From Nitrososphaeraceae archaeon (GTDB taxonomy: Archaea; Thermoproteota; Nitrososphaeria; Nitrososphaerales; Nitrososphaeraceae): a stretch of 17,285 bases of DNA. The notes beneath the pieces are model-generated. The model ran no database searches and was not told the DNA's origin. It saw nothing but the letters and a program-made list of their open reading frames with translations. Position numbers and translations under genes: made by a program. This document shows, one piece after another, positions 1-6,827 of the stretch. How positions within the stretch are numbered: the stretch's first letter is position 1; every line of letters begins with the position of its first letter. The DNA is taken from positions 1 through 17,285 of the forward strand of contig JANWJI010000021.1 in NCBI GenBank assembly GCA_025449515.1. Direction: 5' to 3'.

Positions 1-84
1 TACGTTCTCATATGGCGATGTCAAAGTTGTAGGGAATTTGCTAGGGCTTACAAATGCGTTGGTTGTGGCCTAGAGGGACCATAG
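1..84 (+). CDS. Zn-ribbon RNA-binding protein, C-terminal end (5' truncated)
   Basis: Frame 1 is open from the window edge to a TAG at 82-84 and encodes the last 27 residues of a small zinc-ribbon protein. Two Cys-x-x-Cys knuckles are visible, CQSC (codons 19-30) and CVGC (codons 55-66), separated by a basic/aromatic stretch, and the chain ends in GLEGP. This spacing and ending match the archaeal Zn-ribbon RNA-binding proteins (COG2888 type), which are about 60 residues long and carry two further cysteine pairs that would lie upstream of the window. The next gene (EF-1 beta) starts with the base after the stop, so the two are almost certainly cotranscribed. The role is presumed to be in translation or RNA binding; the exact function is not established. 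Confidence 0.72.
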   Translation, partial: YVLIWRCQSCREFARAYKCVGCGLEGP

Positions 85-366
85 ATGAGTAGATTAGTAG
101 CACGAATCAAAATTCTACCTGCGGAGGCCGATACAGATCTAAACAGATTAGTGGATGCACTTAGTGATCAAATTCCCAAAGGTATGGAGCTTAAGACTCA
201 CGTGACGGAGCCTATAGCATTTGGAGTGAATGCTATTCTTGGAGATTTTCTGATTGATGATGAAGAAGGGCAAATGGACAAGCTAGAAGAATCCATCAAG
301 AACACGGAAGGAGTTGGTGAAATTGATGTGGTTAGCGTTAGTAGGCAGTCTGTAAAAATGAAATAA
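85..366 (+). CDS. Elongation factor 1-beta (aEF-1 beta)
   Basis: This 93-residue protein matches the compact archaeal EF-1 beta, which corresponds to the C-terminal guanine-exchange domain of eukaryotic eEF1B. It promotes GDP/GTP exchange on EF-1 alpha in the cytoplasm so that the factor can bring aminoacyl-tRNA to the ribosome. The sequence reads as a ferredoxin-like alpha/beta fold: strand RLVARIKILP, helix over residues 17-30, strands around 33-55 with the family-typical EPIAFGVNAI segment (residues 42-51), an acidic loop IDDEEG, helix 64-74, and a last strand near IDVVSVSR. Length is normal for the family. The ATG directly follows the upstream TAG, implying translational coupling. cdc48 lies 43 bp downstream. 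Confidence 0.93.
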   Translation: MSRLVARIKILPAEADTDLNRLVDALSDQIPKGMELKTHVTEPIAFGVNAILGDFLIDDEEGQMDKLEESIKNTEGVGEIDVVSVSRQSVKMK

Positions 367-371
367 TTAGT

Positions 372-413
372 ATGAATGGACTTCGGCCGGAGGCTGTACT
401 AGTACACATTTGA
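372..413 (+). other. 13-codon upstream ORF overlapping the cdc48 start
   Basis: An ATG at 372 opens a 13-codon frame whose TGA (411-413) overlaps the TTG start of cdc48 (410-412). An SD-like GGAGG lies at 389-393, too far (16 bases) from the TTG for normal use, and a perfect 10-bp palindrome GTACTAGTAC lies at 396-405 between them. It may be a leader peptide that feeds ribosomes to the weak TTG by termination-reinitiation, or it may be chance. Nothing shows that it is translated. Confidence 0.25.
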
Positions 414-2614
414 AAAGACCTCAAGGTAAGAAAAATAAAGATCAGGGAGCTATCAAGAAAATTCAATTAAGAGTAGCTGAAGCAAAACATCGTGATGTGG
501 GTAAGCGCAGAGCGAGAATAGACCCAGAGCCTATGCGTCAGCTTGGCATAGAACCAGGTCAGGTAATCGAATTGATAGGCAAAAGAAATACTGCAGTTAT
601 AGGATGGCAAGCTGATGATGAGCAGGGCCGTGATATTATTAGAATCGATGGACAAACAAGAAAAAATGCTGGCATAGGAATCAATGATTTGCTTTCGATA
701 AAACCAATAAAGGCGAAACCTGCAAAAATGGTGGTTTTGCTACCACTTGCGAATAATAGTGTTGTTATTGATAAAGAATTTTGTGAATTTGTAAAAAATA
801 GGCTGCGCGGTTACCCAGTTACAGCCGGCGATGAGATATCGGTTATCATTCTGGGAAATTCCATGGACTTCAAAGTCGAAAAGGTGGTTCCAAAGACTAT
901 AGCAAAGATTGATAGTTCAACAAAACTTAGTATATTGGCTGAATCTACTGTTGACAAGAAGCCTCGAATTACGTACGAAGAGATTGGCGGTCTAAAAGAC
1001 CAGATAAAGCGTCTCCGTGAGATTGTTGAATTACCTTTAAGGCACCCGGAGGTCTTTACACGGTTAGGAATTGAACCACACAACGGGATTCTCATGTACG
1101 GATCTCCAGGCTGCGGCAAGACACTGATCGCTAAAGCCCTTGCTTCAGAGTCAGAAGCTAACTTTTACATAATTAACGGTCCAGAAATAGTCAATAAATA
1201 TTACGGGGAGACCGAAGCACGGTTAAGGGACATCTTTAAAGAGGCGCGGGATTCGGCTCCTAGTATAATTTTTATTGATGAGATAGATGCTATTGCGCCA
1301 AAACGAGAAGAGGCATTTGGAGATGTAGAAAAGCGAGTTGTTGCACAATTGCTTGCGCTCATGGACGGCATGTCAGAACGCGGGAATGTAATCGTTCTTG
1401 GGGCCACGAATAGGCCCGAGAGCATTGATCCGGCTCTGAGACGTCCTGGGAGATTTGATAGGGAGATTGAGGTTGGAGTACCAAATGTTGAGGGCCGACT
1501 GGAAATTCTTCAGATCCATACTCGTGGAATGCCTTTAGCGGCCAATGATGTCGACCTTAGAAGTTTGGCGGCTGAGCTTCATGGGTATACTGGTGCTGAT
1601 ATAAAAGCTCTCTGTAGAGAAGCAGCAATGAAGGCCCTCCGAAGATATCTGCCGGAAATTGACCTCGAAGGTGACAAAATATCTAGAGAGACCCTAGAGA
1701 TAATGGAAATAAGGAACAAGGACTTTAGGGAAGGGATGAAGGAAATTATTCCCACCGCGATGCGAGAATTCTATGTAGAAGTTGCTAAGGTAAAGTGGAA
1801 TGATGTAGGCGGATTATATGACGCAAAGAGGACACTTTATGATAACCTGATTACAGCAATTAAGGAGCCTGACAGATTTACTAAGATGGGTATTAAACCA
1901 CCTAGAGGAGCTCTTCTCTTCGGTCCCCCTGGATGTGGCAAAACACTCATCGCAAAATCACTTGCAACGGAAAGTAGCGCTAATATTATCGTAGTCAGAG
2001 GACCTGAGATATTATCTAAATGGGTCGGCGAGTCAGAAAAAGCGATCCGGGAAATATTTAGAAAAGCGAAGGCTTCGTCCCCCTGCGTAGTTGTGTTCGA
2101 TGAGTTGGATTCGTTGGCAAGGCCAAGAGGAGAAGATGACCTCTCTGGTAATGAACGTGTGCTTTCTCAGCTCCTGACAGAGATGGACGACTCCGGTAGT
2201 GCTGGGGTTATTGTTACAGGTATTACCAACAGACCTGATTTAATCGATACATCCCTGTTGCGCCCTGGAAGACTTGACCTTATTTTGTATATCTCCCCGC
2301 CAGATGAGAAGGGTAGATATGAAATTCTCAAAATCTTGACAAATTCTATGCCTCTCACCCAGGACGTTCAGCTCGAGGAAGTAGCTTATTCAACGAAAGG
2401 CTTTAGTGGGGCTGACTTGGTTGGACTTTCTAGAGAATCAGCAGTCAACGCCATGCGAAACAAATCCACGGTAATTTCGAGGGATGACTTTAAAAAGGCA
2501 CTTCATCATGTGAAACCGTCTATAACTAAGGATATCGAGGATTGGTATGAAAACATGAGAAAATCGGTTACTTACAGTATTCCAAGACCTGCAGACAAAT
2601 CGTTTTATAGTTGA
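410..2614 (+). CDS. cdc48: CDC48/VAT-type AAA+ unfoldase
   Basis: This 734-residue protein has the full p97/CDC48/VAT layout. An N domain (about 18-180: double-psi barrel plus second subdomain) is followed by ring D1 with Walker A GSPGCGKT at 231-238 and Walker B IIFIDEID at 286-293, then ring D2 with Walker A GPPGCGKT at 505-512 and Walker B centred on D564-E565. Pore-loop aromatics are present in both rings (KYYG in D1, KWVG in D2). The hexamer uses ATP to unfold proteins and pull them apart in the cytoplasm. The chain ends F-Y-S, which fits the hydrophobic-Tyr-X tail used by archaeal ATPases to dock on the 20S proteasome. TTG at 410 is the only usable start: the frame has a stop at 368-370 and no ATG or GTG before the N domain. 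The gene probably shares a transcript with EF-1 beta. Confidence 0.95.
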   Translation: MKRPQGKKNKDQGAIKKIQLRVAEAKHRDVGKRRARIDPEPMRQLGIEPGQVIELIGKRNTAVIGWQADDEQGRDIIRIDGQTRKNAGIGINDLLSIKPIKAKPAKMVVLLPLANNSVVIDKEFCEFVKNRLRGYPVTAGDEISVIILGNSMDFKVEKVVPKTIAKIDSSTKLSILAESTVDKKPRITYEEIGGLKDQIKRLREIVELPLRHPEVFTRLGIEPHNGILMYGSPGCGKTLIAKALASESEANFYIINGPEIVNKYYGETEARLRDIFKEARDSAPSIIFIDEIDAIAPKREEAFGDVEKRVVAQLLALMDGMSERGNVIVLGATNRPESIDPALRRPGRFDREIEVGVPNVEGRLEILQIHTRGMPLAANDVDLRSLAAELHGYTGADIKALCREAAMKALRRYLPEIDLEGDKISRETLEIMEIRNKDFREGMKEIIPTAMREFYVEVAKVKWNDVGGLYDAKRTLYDNLITAIKEPDRFTKMGIKPPRGALLFGPPGCGKTLIAKSLATESSANIIVVRGPEILSKWVGESEKAIREIFRKAKASSPCVVVFDELDSLARPRGEDDLSGNERVLSQLLTEMDDSGSAGVIVTGITNRPDLIDTSLLRPGRLDLILYISPPDEKGRYEILKILTNSMPLTQDVQLEEVAYSTKGFSGADLVGLSRESAVNAMRNKSTVISRDDFKKALHHVKPSITKDIEDWYENMRKSVTYSIPRPADKSFYS

Positions 2615-2696
2615 GGCCTCATAGCCCCTTCATTATAACTCGATGGATATTCGATCCAGCTGTATATGCGAACAGGTCCTATTACATTTTCATATT

Positions 2697-2707
2697 GTTG
2701 ATATATA
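2697..2707 (+). promoter_or_regulatory. TATA box for the small winged-helix gene
   Basis: The AT-rich element TTGATATATAC has its centre about 30 bases before the ATG at 2733. Archaeal TATA boxes sit about 26 bases upstream of the transcript start, so the mRNA would begin at or within a few bases of the ATG and be leaderless. There is no Shine-Dalgarno sequence before the ATG, which agrees. Confidence 0.5.
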
Positions 2708-2732
2708 CCCATGGCATACTTTGCAATATTAG

Positions 2733-2939
2733 ATGAAATATCCGCTGCGCAACTTAATCTATGAAAAGATAAAGAATGTAGGGAATACCACCGACGTAGA
2801 TCTTATGAATAGCTTGACCAGGGATAACATTTCACTTACCCATGCAGACTTGGATAAGACCTTGTTGGATCTTGAAATATATGGTCTGATCAAAGTATCT
2901 TGGATCGCTAAGGACAAACGCAGAATAGAATCTGTCTAG
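2733..2939 (+). CDS. Small winged-helix-like protein, function unknown
   Basis: This 68-residue protein has no cysteines or membrane segments. The pattern reads as three helices and a wing: helix RNLIYEKIKNV (6-16), helix TTDVDLMNSLT (19-29), helix LTHADLDKTLLDLEIYGLI (35-53), then a short hairpin VSWIAKDKRRIESV. The arrangement, with 'L-x-x-L-E-I-x-G-L-I-x-V' after the presumed recognition helix, is what small winged-helix domains show, so a nucleic-acid or protein-docking role is possible. I do not recognise a named family. The ATG is placed by the TATA-like element about 30 bases upstream. It converges on ctaB with 79 bp between the stops. Confidence 0.68.
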   Translation: MKYPLRNLIYEKIKNVGNTTDVDLMNSLTRDNISLTHADLDKTLLDLEIYGLIKVSWIAKDKRRIESV

Positions 2940-3018
2940 ATTAGCTTTATGTCTAGCCAGTTGCACGTCGATTCAGAGTCTGCATTGTAACTAGTGGGAA
3001 CATTATCTTCTTGCACTA

Positions 3019-3906
3019 TCATAATCTGTAGTAAAACAGGGCATCCAATGCTAATCCGATGAAGACCACGACCAAATATGGGGCGGTGACTTTGTAAGCC
3101 TTCCAGGCATACTCTGAAGTAGCATTTTTAGTTAGTTTATAATGGTAAATCAACATCAAGGACCCTGAAAAAGCAGCTATTATGGTATATAAGAGTCCGA
3201 GCCCAAAAAAATACAGAGATATGGAGTAGGGCAGAAGAATAAGAGTATTTAAAAAGATGTAGCTGGCAGCCTTCTGATTGCCCACTAGAACAGGTAACAT
3301 TGGAACATTAACACTAGCATACTCTTCTCTGGCCTTAATAGCCAAACACCAAAAGTGCGGAGGTGTCCACATGAAAACGATCCAGCCTACTAAAAAACCT
3401 AGAAGGTCGATGGACCCAGTAGCGGTGGCCCATCCAGCCATAGAAGCAGCACTTCCGGCGAAACCGCCGATTACGATATTTGAGGCATTACTTCGTTTAA
3501 GCCATCGAGTATAAACAATAACGTAGAAGAATATTCCAAGTATGATCATTCCTGTCGCTACAGGATTTAGGGTGATCCACGCAATAATCACAGCCAATAT
3601 GCATGTACCGAGTCCATATGCTAAGACATCCCGTGGAAGCAGCCTACCCGCAGGCAGAGGCCGATTTGATGTTCTAAGCATTATCTTATCTATGTCTCTA
3701 TCGTAATAATGGTTAAGAGCACTAGATCCCATCGAAGCTAAAGCCCCTGCCAAGGAAAGAAAACCTATCTGCCAAAACGAGACATCCCAACCTATATTGG
3801 GAGTATTATCGAATCTGCTGCCAGCAAGTAAAGATGTGACTGCAGTGATTACTAGTACTATTACAATACGCGGCTTCGATACTTCTATATAGTCACTAAT
3901 ACTCAC
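3019..3906 (-). CDS. ctaB: Protoheme IX farnesyltransferase (heme O synthase)
   Basis: This 295-residue integral membrane enzyme of the UbiA prenyltransferase superfamily transfers the farnesyl group of farnesyl diphosphate to protoheme IX, making heme O for heme-copper terminal oxidases. The first Asp-rich, Mg-diphosphate-binding motif is N65-x3-D69-x3-D73 (NHYYDRDID), followed by TSNRPLPAG (79-87) as in CtaB/COX10. The second cytoplasmic loop carries TPPHFW (181-186) and NVPMLPV (200-206), the signature separating heme O synthases from other UbiA enzymes. About eight to nine hydrophobic helices span the chain, beginning near residue 14. The start is GTG at 3906; an in-frame TGA lies one codon before it, so no longer protein is possible. 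No ctaA or oxidase gene is nearby. Confidence 0.93.
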   Translation of the reverse strand: MSISDYIEVSKPRIVIVLVITAVTSLLAGSRFDNTPNIGWDVSFWQIGFLSLAGALASMGSSALNHYYDRDIDKIMLRTSNRPLPAGRLLPRDVLAYGLGTCILAVIIAWITLNPVATGMIILGIFFYVIVYTRWLKRSNASNIVIGGFAGSAASMAGWATATGSIDLLGFLVGWIVFMWTPPHFWCLAIKAREEYASVNVPMLPVLVGNQKAASYIFLNTLILLPYSISLYFFGLGLLYTIIAAFSGSLMLIYHYKLTKNATSEYAWKAYKVTAPYLVVVFIGLALDALFYYRL

Positions 3907-3975
3907 TCTTCAAATACCTTTGCTTTGGTCTCGTAGATCTATCATTTAATTTATTCGCTCCATACCCGTGGAATA

Positions 3976-3990
3976 ATGCTTATATATTTT
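3976..3990 (-). promoter_or_regulatory. Possible ctaB promoter (TATA-like element)
   Basis: Read on the minus strand, the element is AAAATATATAAGC. It would place a transcript start near 3956, leaving about 50 bases of leader before the GTG of ctaB. The whole gap 3907-4161 is AT-rich with further TATA-like runs around 4046-4080, so the choice is uncertain. Nothing else is recognisable in this gap. Confidence 0.33.
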
Positions 3991-4161
3991 GAGAATTTCT
4001 CTTATCAGATTCAGTGCGTTTTCAAAGTCGAATATCATCAAACTTGTATATATATATTATACTATCGAGCCTGTATATATTTACCCTTTACCCATTAATC
4101 GAGTCTATTTTGCTACTCAGACAATTCGATTCAGATGTCAAGACCTACATAAATTCATAGA

Positions 4162-4452
4162 TCACTCTCTTATGCTTTCCAGAGTTGAAACTACCTGCCA
4201 AAGCATTGTCCTTATGTGAGATTCCATCTGTCTGCTCTGAGTCAGACTCTCCAACATACTAATCGCATTAGCTGCCCTCACCGAAATACTACCACCCTTT
4301 TCATCAGTAAGGGTGGCAAGAACATCTTTCACCAAGTTTCTAGTATTTCTCTGAATATCTCGATTTTTTATAATCGCTTCTAGTGTGACGATCGTCTTGG
4401 AAAGGCGGTCTTCATTGGCCTTTTCCTTCAACTCTTTTTTCTTCGCGCTCAT
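4162..4452 (-). CDS. UPF0147 family protein
   Basis: This all-helical protein of 96 residues matches the archaeal UPF0147 family in its core: 'RNTRNLVKDVLATL' (helix 2), 'SISVRAANAISMLESL' and 'HIRTMLWQVVSTLESI' at the end. Family members are about 85-95 residues long and their function is unknown; a helical-bundle or HEAT-like fold is expected. The frame is open to an ATG at 4491, which would add 13 residues (MNTNNGMLFSNSI) not typical of the family, so I prefer the ATG at 4452. A TATA-like A/T element about 30 bases before 4452 supports a near-leaderless mRNA from there. The gene is divergent from the translin gene. Confidence 0.85.
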   Translation of the reverse strand: MSAKKKELKEKANEDRLSKTIVTLEAIIKNRDIQRNTRNLVKDVLATLTDEKGGSISVRAANAISMLESLTQSRQMESHIRTMLWQVVSTLESIRE

Positions 4453-4477
4453 AATACTATTGCTAAACAACATACCG

Positions 4478-4489
4478 TTATTTGTATTC
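4478..4489. promoter_or_regulatory. A/T element between divergent UPF0147 and translin genes
   Basis: The element reads TTATTTGTATT on the plus strand and AATACAAATAA on the minus strand. It lies 26-36 bases from both proposed starts (ATG at 4452 minus, ATG at 4520 plus) and is the only TATA-like site in this short gap, so it may serve one or both genes. Confidence 0.35.
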
Positions 4490-4519
4490 ATTCATCCGAG
4501 TCTTCTCATATCTTAAACT

Positions 4520-5185
4520 ATGGAAATCTCTATATTGAATTGGATAGATGGGAAGGCATTGTTCACCAGTGTGAAAATGTCCCTGAACGAAATTAGCGAT
4601 GATCTTAAAGATATAGAATCCAGACGAGATAGCCTCATCAAAAATACACGAGACGTACTCAATGATTGCAGCAATTCAATAATATCTCTGCATCGATCCG
4701 AAATTAGCAAAGCGACACAGCGAATGGAGAGGGCTAAGGCTACGTTAGACACCTTGAGAGAACAGGCTAGAACTGATCTTTATAAATATATTAGTGTTCC
4801 TGAACAAGAACTGGTCGAAGCTTACATGTTAAGAGCCATAACAGAGGACAGACTCTTGCCAAGTTCAAAGGAGCTTAGCGTCTCCGGATCATCATATCTA
4901 ACTGGCCTGCTTGATTGTGTAGGCGAACTCAAGCGAATGGTGTATGATAGACTCAGAGCTGGAAAACCAGATGAGAGCACAAAATTATTTTTGATTATGG
5001 AAGAAATCTATAGCTCTGTCTATCCGTTTGCCGCGTACGATAACCTTGTGCCAGGCCTGCGAAGAAAGCTAGACGTCGCTAAGGTTTTGATCGAGGATAT
5101 TCGAGCAATTGTTACAGAAGAAAAGCGACGACAGATGATTATGTCAGCGATGGATAATCTCAAAGATCATCTTGAGAAGTTATAG
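4520..5185 (+). CDS. Archaeal translin/TRAX-family ribonuclease
   Basis: This 221-residue, almost wholly helical protein fits the translin family (COG2178 type). In eukaryotes translin and TRAX form the C3PO endoribonuclease; archaeal homologues assemble into octameric shells with RNase activity. The key sign is E97-L-V-E100-A followed by G-L-L-D132-x2-G-E-L, which lines up with the TRAX active site (Glu-x-x-Glu plus a distal Asp in the G-x-x-D-x-x-G-E-L helix). All three acidic residues are kept, so an active nuclease is likely rather than a nucleic-acid-binding-only translin. Helix boundaries are roughly 15-58, 60-90, 95-110, 126-148, 152-171 and 176-220. The family is usually about 200-220 residues, as here. 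It is divergent from UPF0147 and converges on the reductase gene with 71 bp between stops. Confidence 0.85.
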   Translation: MEISILNWIDGKALFTSVKMSLNEISDDLKDIESRRDSLIKNTRDVLNDCSNSIISLHRSEISKATQRMERAKATLDTLREQARTDLYKYISVPEQELVEAYMLRAITEDRLLPSSKELSVSGSSYLTGLLDCVGELKRMVYDRLRAGKPDESTKLFLIMEEIYSSVYPFAAYDNLVPGLRRKLDVAKVLIEDIRAIVTEEKRRQMIMSAMDNLKDHLEKL

Positions 5186-5256
5186 CTTGAGGAATGAATG
5201 AACCTAGAGGACAGGATCTAAATTTGTTGAATCTCAGATATTATCATGAAGTACTC

Positions 5257-6717
5257 CTAATTTCGAAATTTTGCGAATGCTTCCTCCAGAATATGTTCCA
5301 AAGTTAGGTGCCACTGGGGAAATTCTCGTGGATCTTCAGGATAATTATGGTAGTGAGAGACCAATTTTTCATTCATCTTGGAAGTGTGGCTCAAGTGTTC
5401 AGCTAGAGTTCGGTTAACTACTCCTTTAATGAACATCGATAACTTGTCAACGGCGCTGAACTCTGGATGTTCACCATTTGTAATTTTTTCAACATCCATC
5501 TTAGAGAGAAAGTGCTTCATGCCATAATTAATTTGATCATTAGTAAGATCCTGTAACATCCGACGGAACACTTCTAAACCTGCCGTCTTGTATCCGTACT
5601 CTTCAACAAAATCCTTATTGTATTTCCATAGACCATTTTCAGTGACATCTTTTTGCTGGATAGCTTGAACTGCATCTTTCCCAGCAATCGTGCCAGCTAT
5701 GATCGCGGGCCCAATTCCGCCAGCATCAATAGGCTTGGGCATCCACGCAGCGTCTCCAACAAGGATGTATCCATTTGCTACGAGACAATCGTTCTGCCTA
5801 CGAACTGAGACCTGCCAGGTCCCCCACGAATTTCCTTCATCTGATCTCTCGTCCGTCATTTTCAAGTCTTTTAAGACCGGATTAGATCGAACATACTCAT
5901 CAATCAGTGATTTCAGATCCTTTTTTGTACCGCTTCTTTTATTAAGGGACTCGAATGCTTTCTGTTGTACGCCCAATCCTATGTTCGCCTTATTTTCTCC
6001 TTTGGGGAATACCCATGCATAACCACCAGGAGCGATCTCTTGATCTAAATGAATTATACAGTAATCCGGGTCAAAATAAGTCTTATCATGTTGGGCGATC
6101 TCGAAAGTATAGATATATCGGCCAGTGGCTTCCAAATCGTTTCGATTAATTCTCTTTTCAATATAAGACTTGATGGGCAAATTTGCTCTGAGAACAGATG
6201 TTACTCCAGTGCAATCTATGACCAATTTCGAGGTTCGTTTGAACACTTCTTTAGTATCGATCTCCTCGCCTAGAACACCAACGATCATATTATCCTGATA
6301 AATTAACGATCTCAACGCTACCCTGTCTTTAACTTCTATGCCTAGATTAAGGGCGTCCTTCATTTGCTTTTGCGGCAGAACTTTTCTATTTAGAAGATAT
6401 CCTTCTCCATCAAAAGAAACAGCAGTTTCATGGTCTGGAGAGTAGGCTACTACACCCTTTACGTCATGCTCGATTTCAGGGTTTTCCCATCTGATTCCAA
6501 TTCTATTTGACATGTAATCGACTGCCTTCTTACCCACCGCATCACCACAGATCCAACCTGTGACGGTTTTTTTCCCCAAGCTTGATGATAGGTTTCTGTC
6601 TATCACAAGAACTCTAAGAGACTGATTTGAGTAGAAGGCAACTGAACAGGCAGTAATCATGCCCGCCAGGCCACCTCCTGCGACTATAACATCATAATCT
6701 CTTTCACCAGTAGTCAT
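5257..6717 (-). CDS. Geranylgeranyl reductase family FAD-dependent enzyme
   Basis: This 486-residue flavoprotein is of the GGR/PHBH-like class. The N-terminal dinucleotide-binding fold carries G14-x-G16-x-x-G19 (AGGGLAG) after a short beta strand; an acidic end of strand 2 (LVID) follows near residue 40. The substrate-side motif PGGYAWVFPKG (230-240) and the second FAD motif GDAAWMPKPIDAGGIG (321-336) are characteristic of archaeal geranylgeranyl reductases. These enzymes saturate the double bonds of geranylgeranyl chains in membrane lipids (and sometimes quinones) on the inner face of the membrane. There is no transmembrane segment, and the C-terminal 100 residues form the family's helical tail. 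The precise substrate cannot be read from the sequence. The ATG at 6717 fits the fold's start and a consensus TATA box 33-40 bases upstream. Confidence 0.9.
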   Translation of the reverse strand: MTTGERDYDVIVAGGGLAGMITACSVAFYSNQSLRVLVIDRNLSSSLGKKTVTGWICGDAVGKKAVDYMSNRIGIRWENPEIEHDVKGVVAYSPDHETAVSFDGEGYLLNRKVLPQKQMKDALNLGIEVKDRVALRSLIYQDNMIVGVLGEEIDTKEVFKRTSKLVIDCTGVTSVLRANLPIKSYIEKRINRNDLEATGRYIYTFEIAQHDKTYFDPDYCIIHLDQEIAPGGYAWVFPKGENKANIGLGVQQKAFESLNKRSGTKKDLKSLIDEYVRSNPVLKDLKMTDERSDEGNSWGTWQVSVRRQNDCLVANGYILVGDAAWMPKPIDAGGIGPAIIAGTIAGKDAVQAIQQKDVTENGLWKYNKDFVEEYGYKTAGLEVFRRMLQDLTNDQINYGMKHFLSKMDVEKITNGEHPEFSAVDKLSMFIKGVVNRTLAEHLSHTSKMNEKLVSHYHNYPEDPREFPQWHLTLEHILEEAFAKFRN

Positions 6718-6749
6718 CTAATTAAAGCGAGGTTTGTTGTTTTTATCTC

Positions 6750-6757
6750 TATTTATA
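6750..6757 (-). promoter_or_regulatory. TATA box of the geranylgeranyl reductase gene
   Basis: On the minus strand this reads TATAAATA, a consensus archaeal TATA box. A transcript start near 6728 would leave a leader of roughly 10 bases before the ATG at 6717. Confidence 0.55.
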
Positions 6758-6781
6758 GTTAAGTCACCTAATTTATCAAAC

Positions 6782-6810
6782 ACAAGCCCATGATTTATAC
6801 AGACAAGCCC
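6782..6810. repeat. Two 8-bp direct repeats upstream of the reductase promoter
   Basis: ACAAGCCC occurs at 6782-6789 and again at 6803-6810, a 21-bp period or two helical turns. Both copies lie in the short gap between the glmS stop and the reductase TATA box, so they are placed for binding of a regulator upstream of that promoter. The units are short and could be chance. Confidence 0.35.
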
Positions 6811-6827
6811 TGACAAAATCTTATTCC

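Noticed and set aside
811..1425. Antisense frames of 74-102 codons inside cdc48
   Set aside because: They mirror the strongly conserved D1 domain codons and have no start signals; they are shadows of cdc48.
3989..4219. A 76-codon plus-strand frame in the gap between ctaB and the UPF0147 gene
   Set aside because: Its composition follows AT-rich, TATA-like DNA, it overlaps the 3' end of the UPF0147 gene on the other strand, and the product resembles nothing I know.
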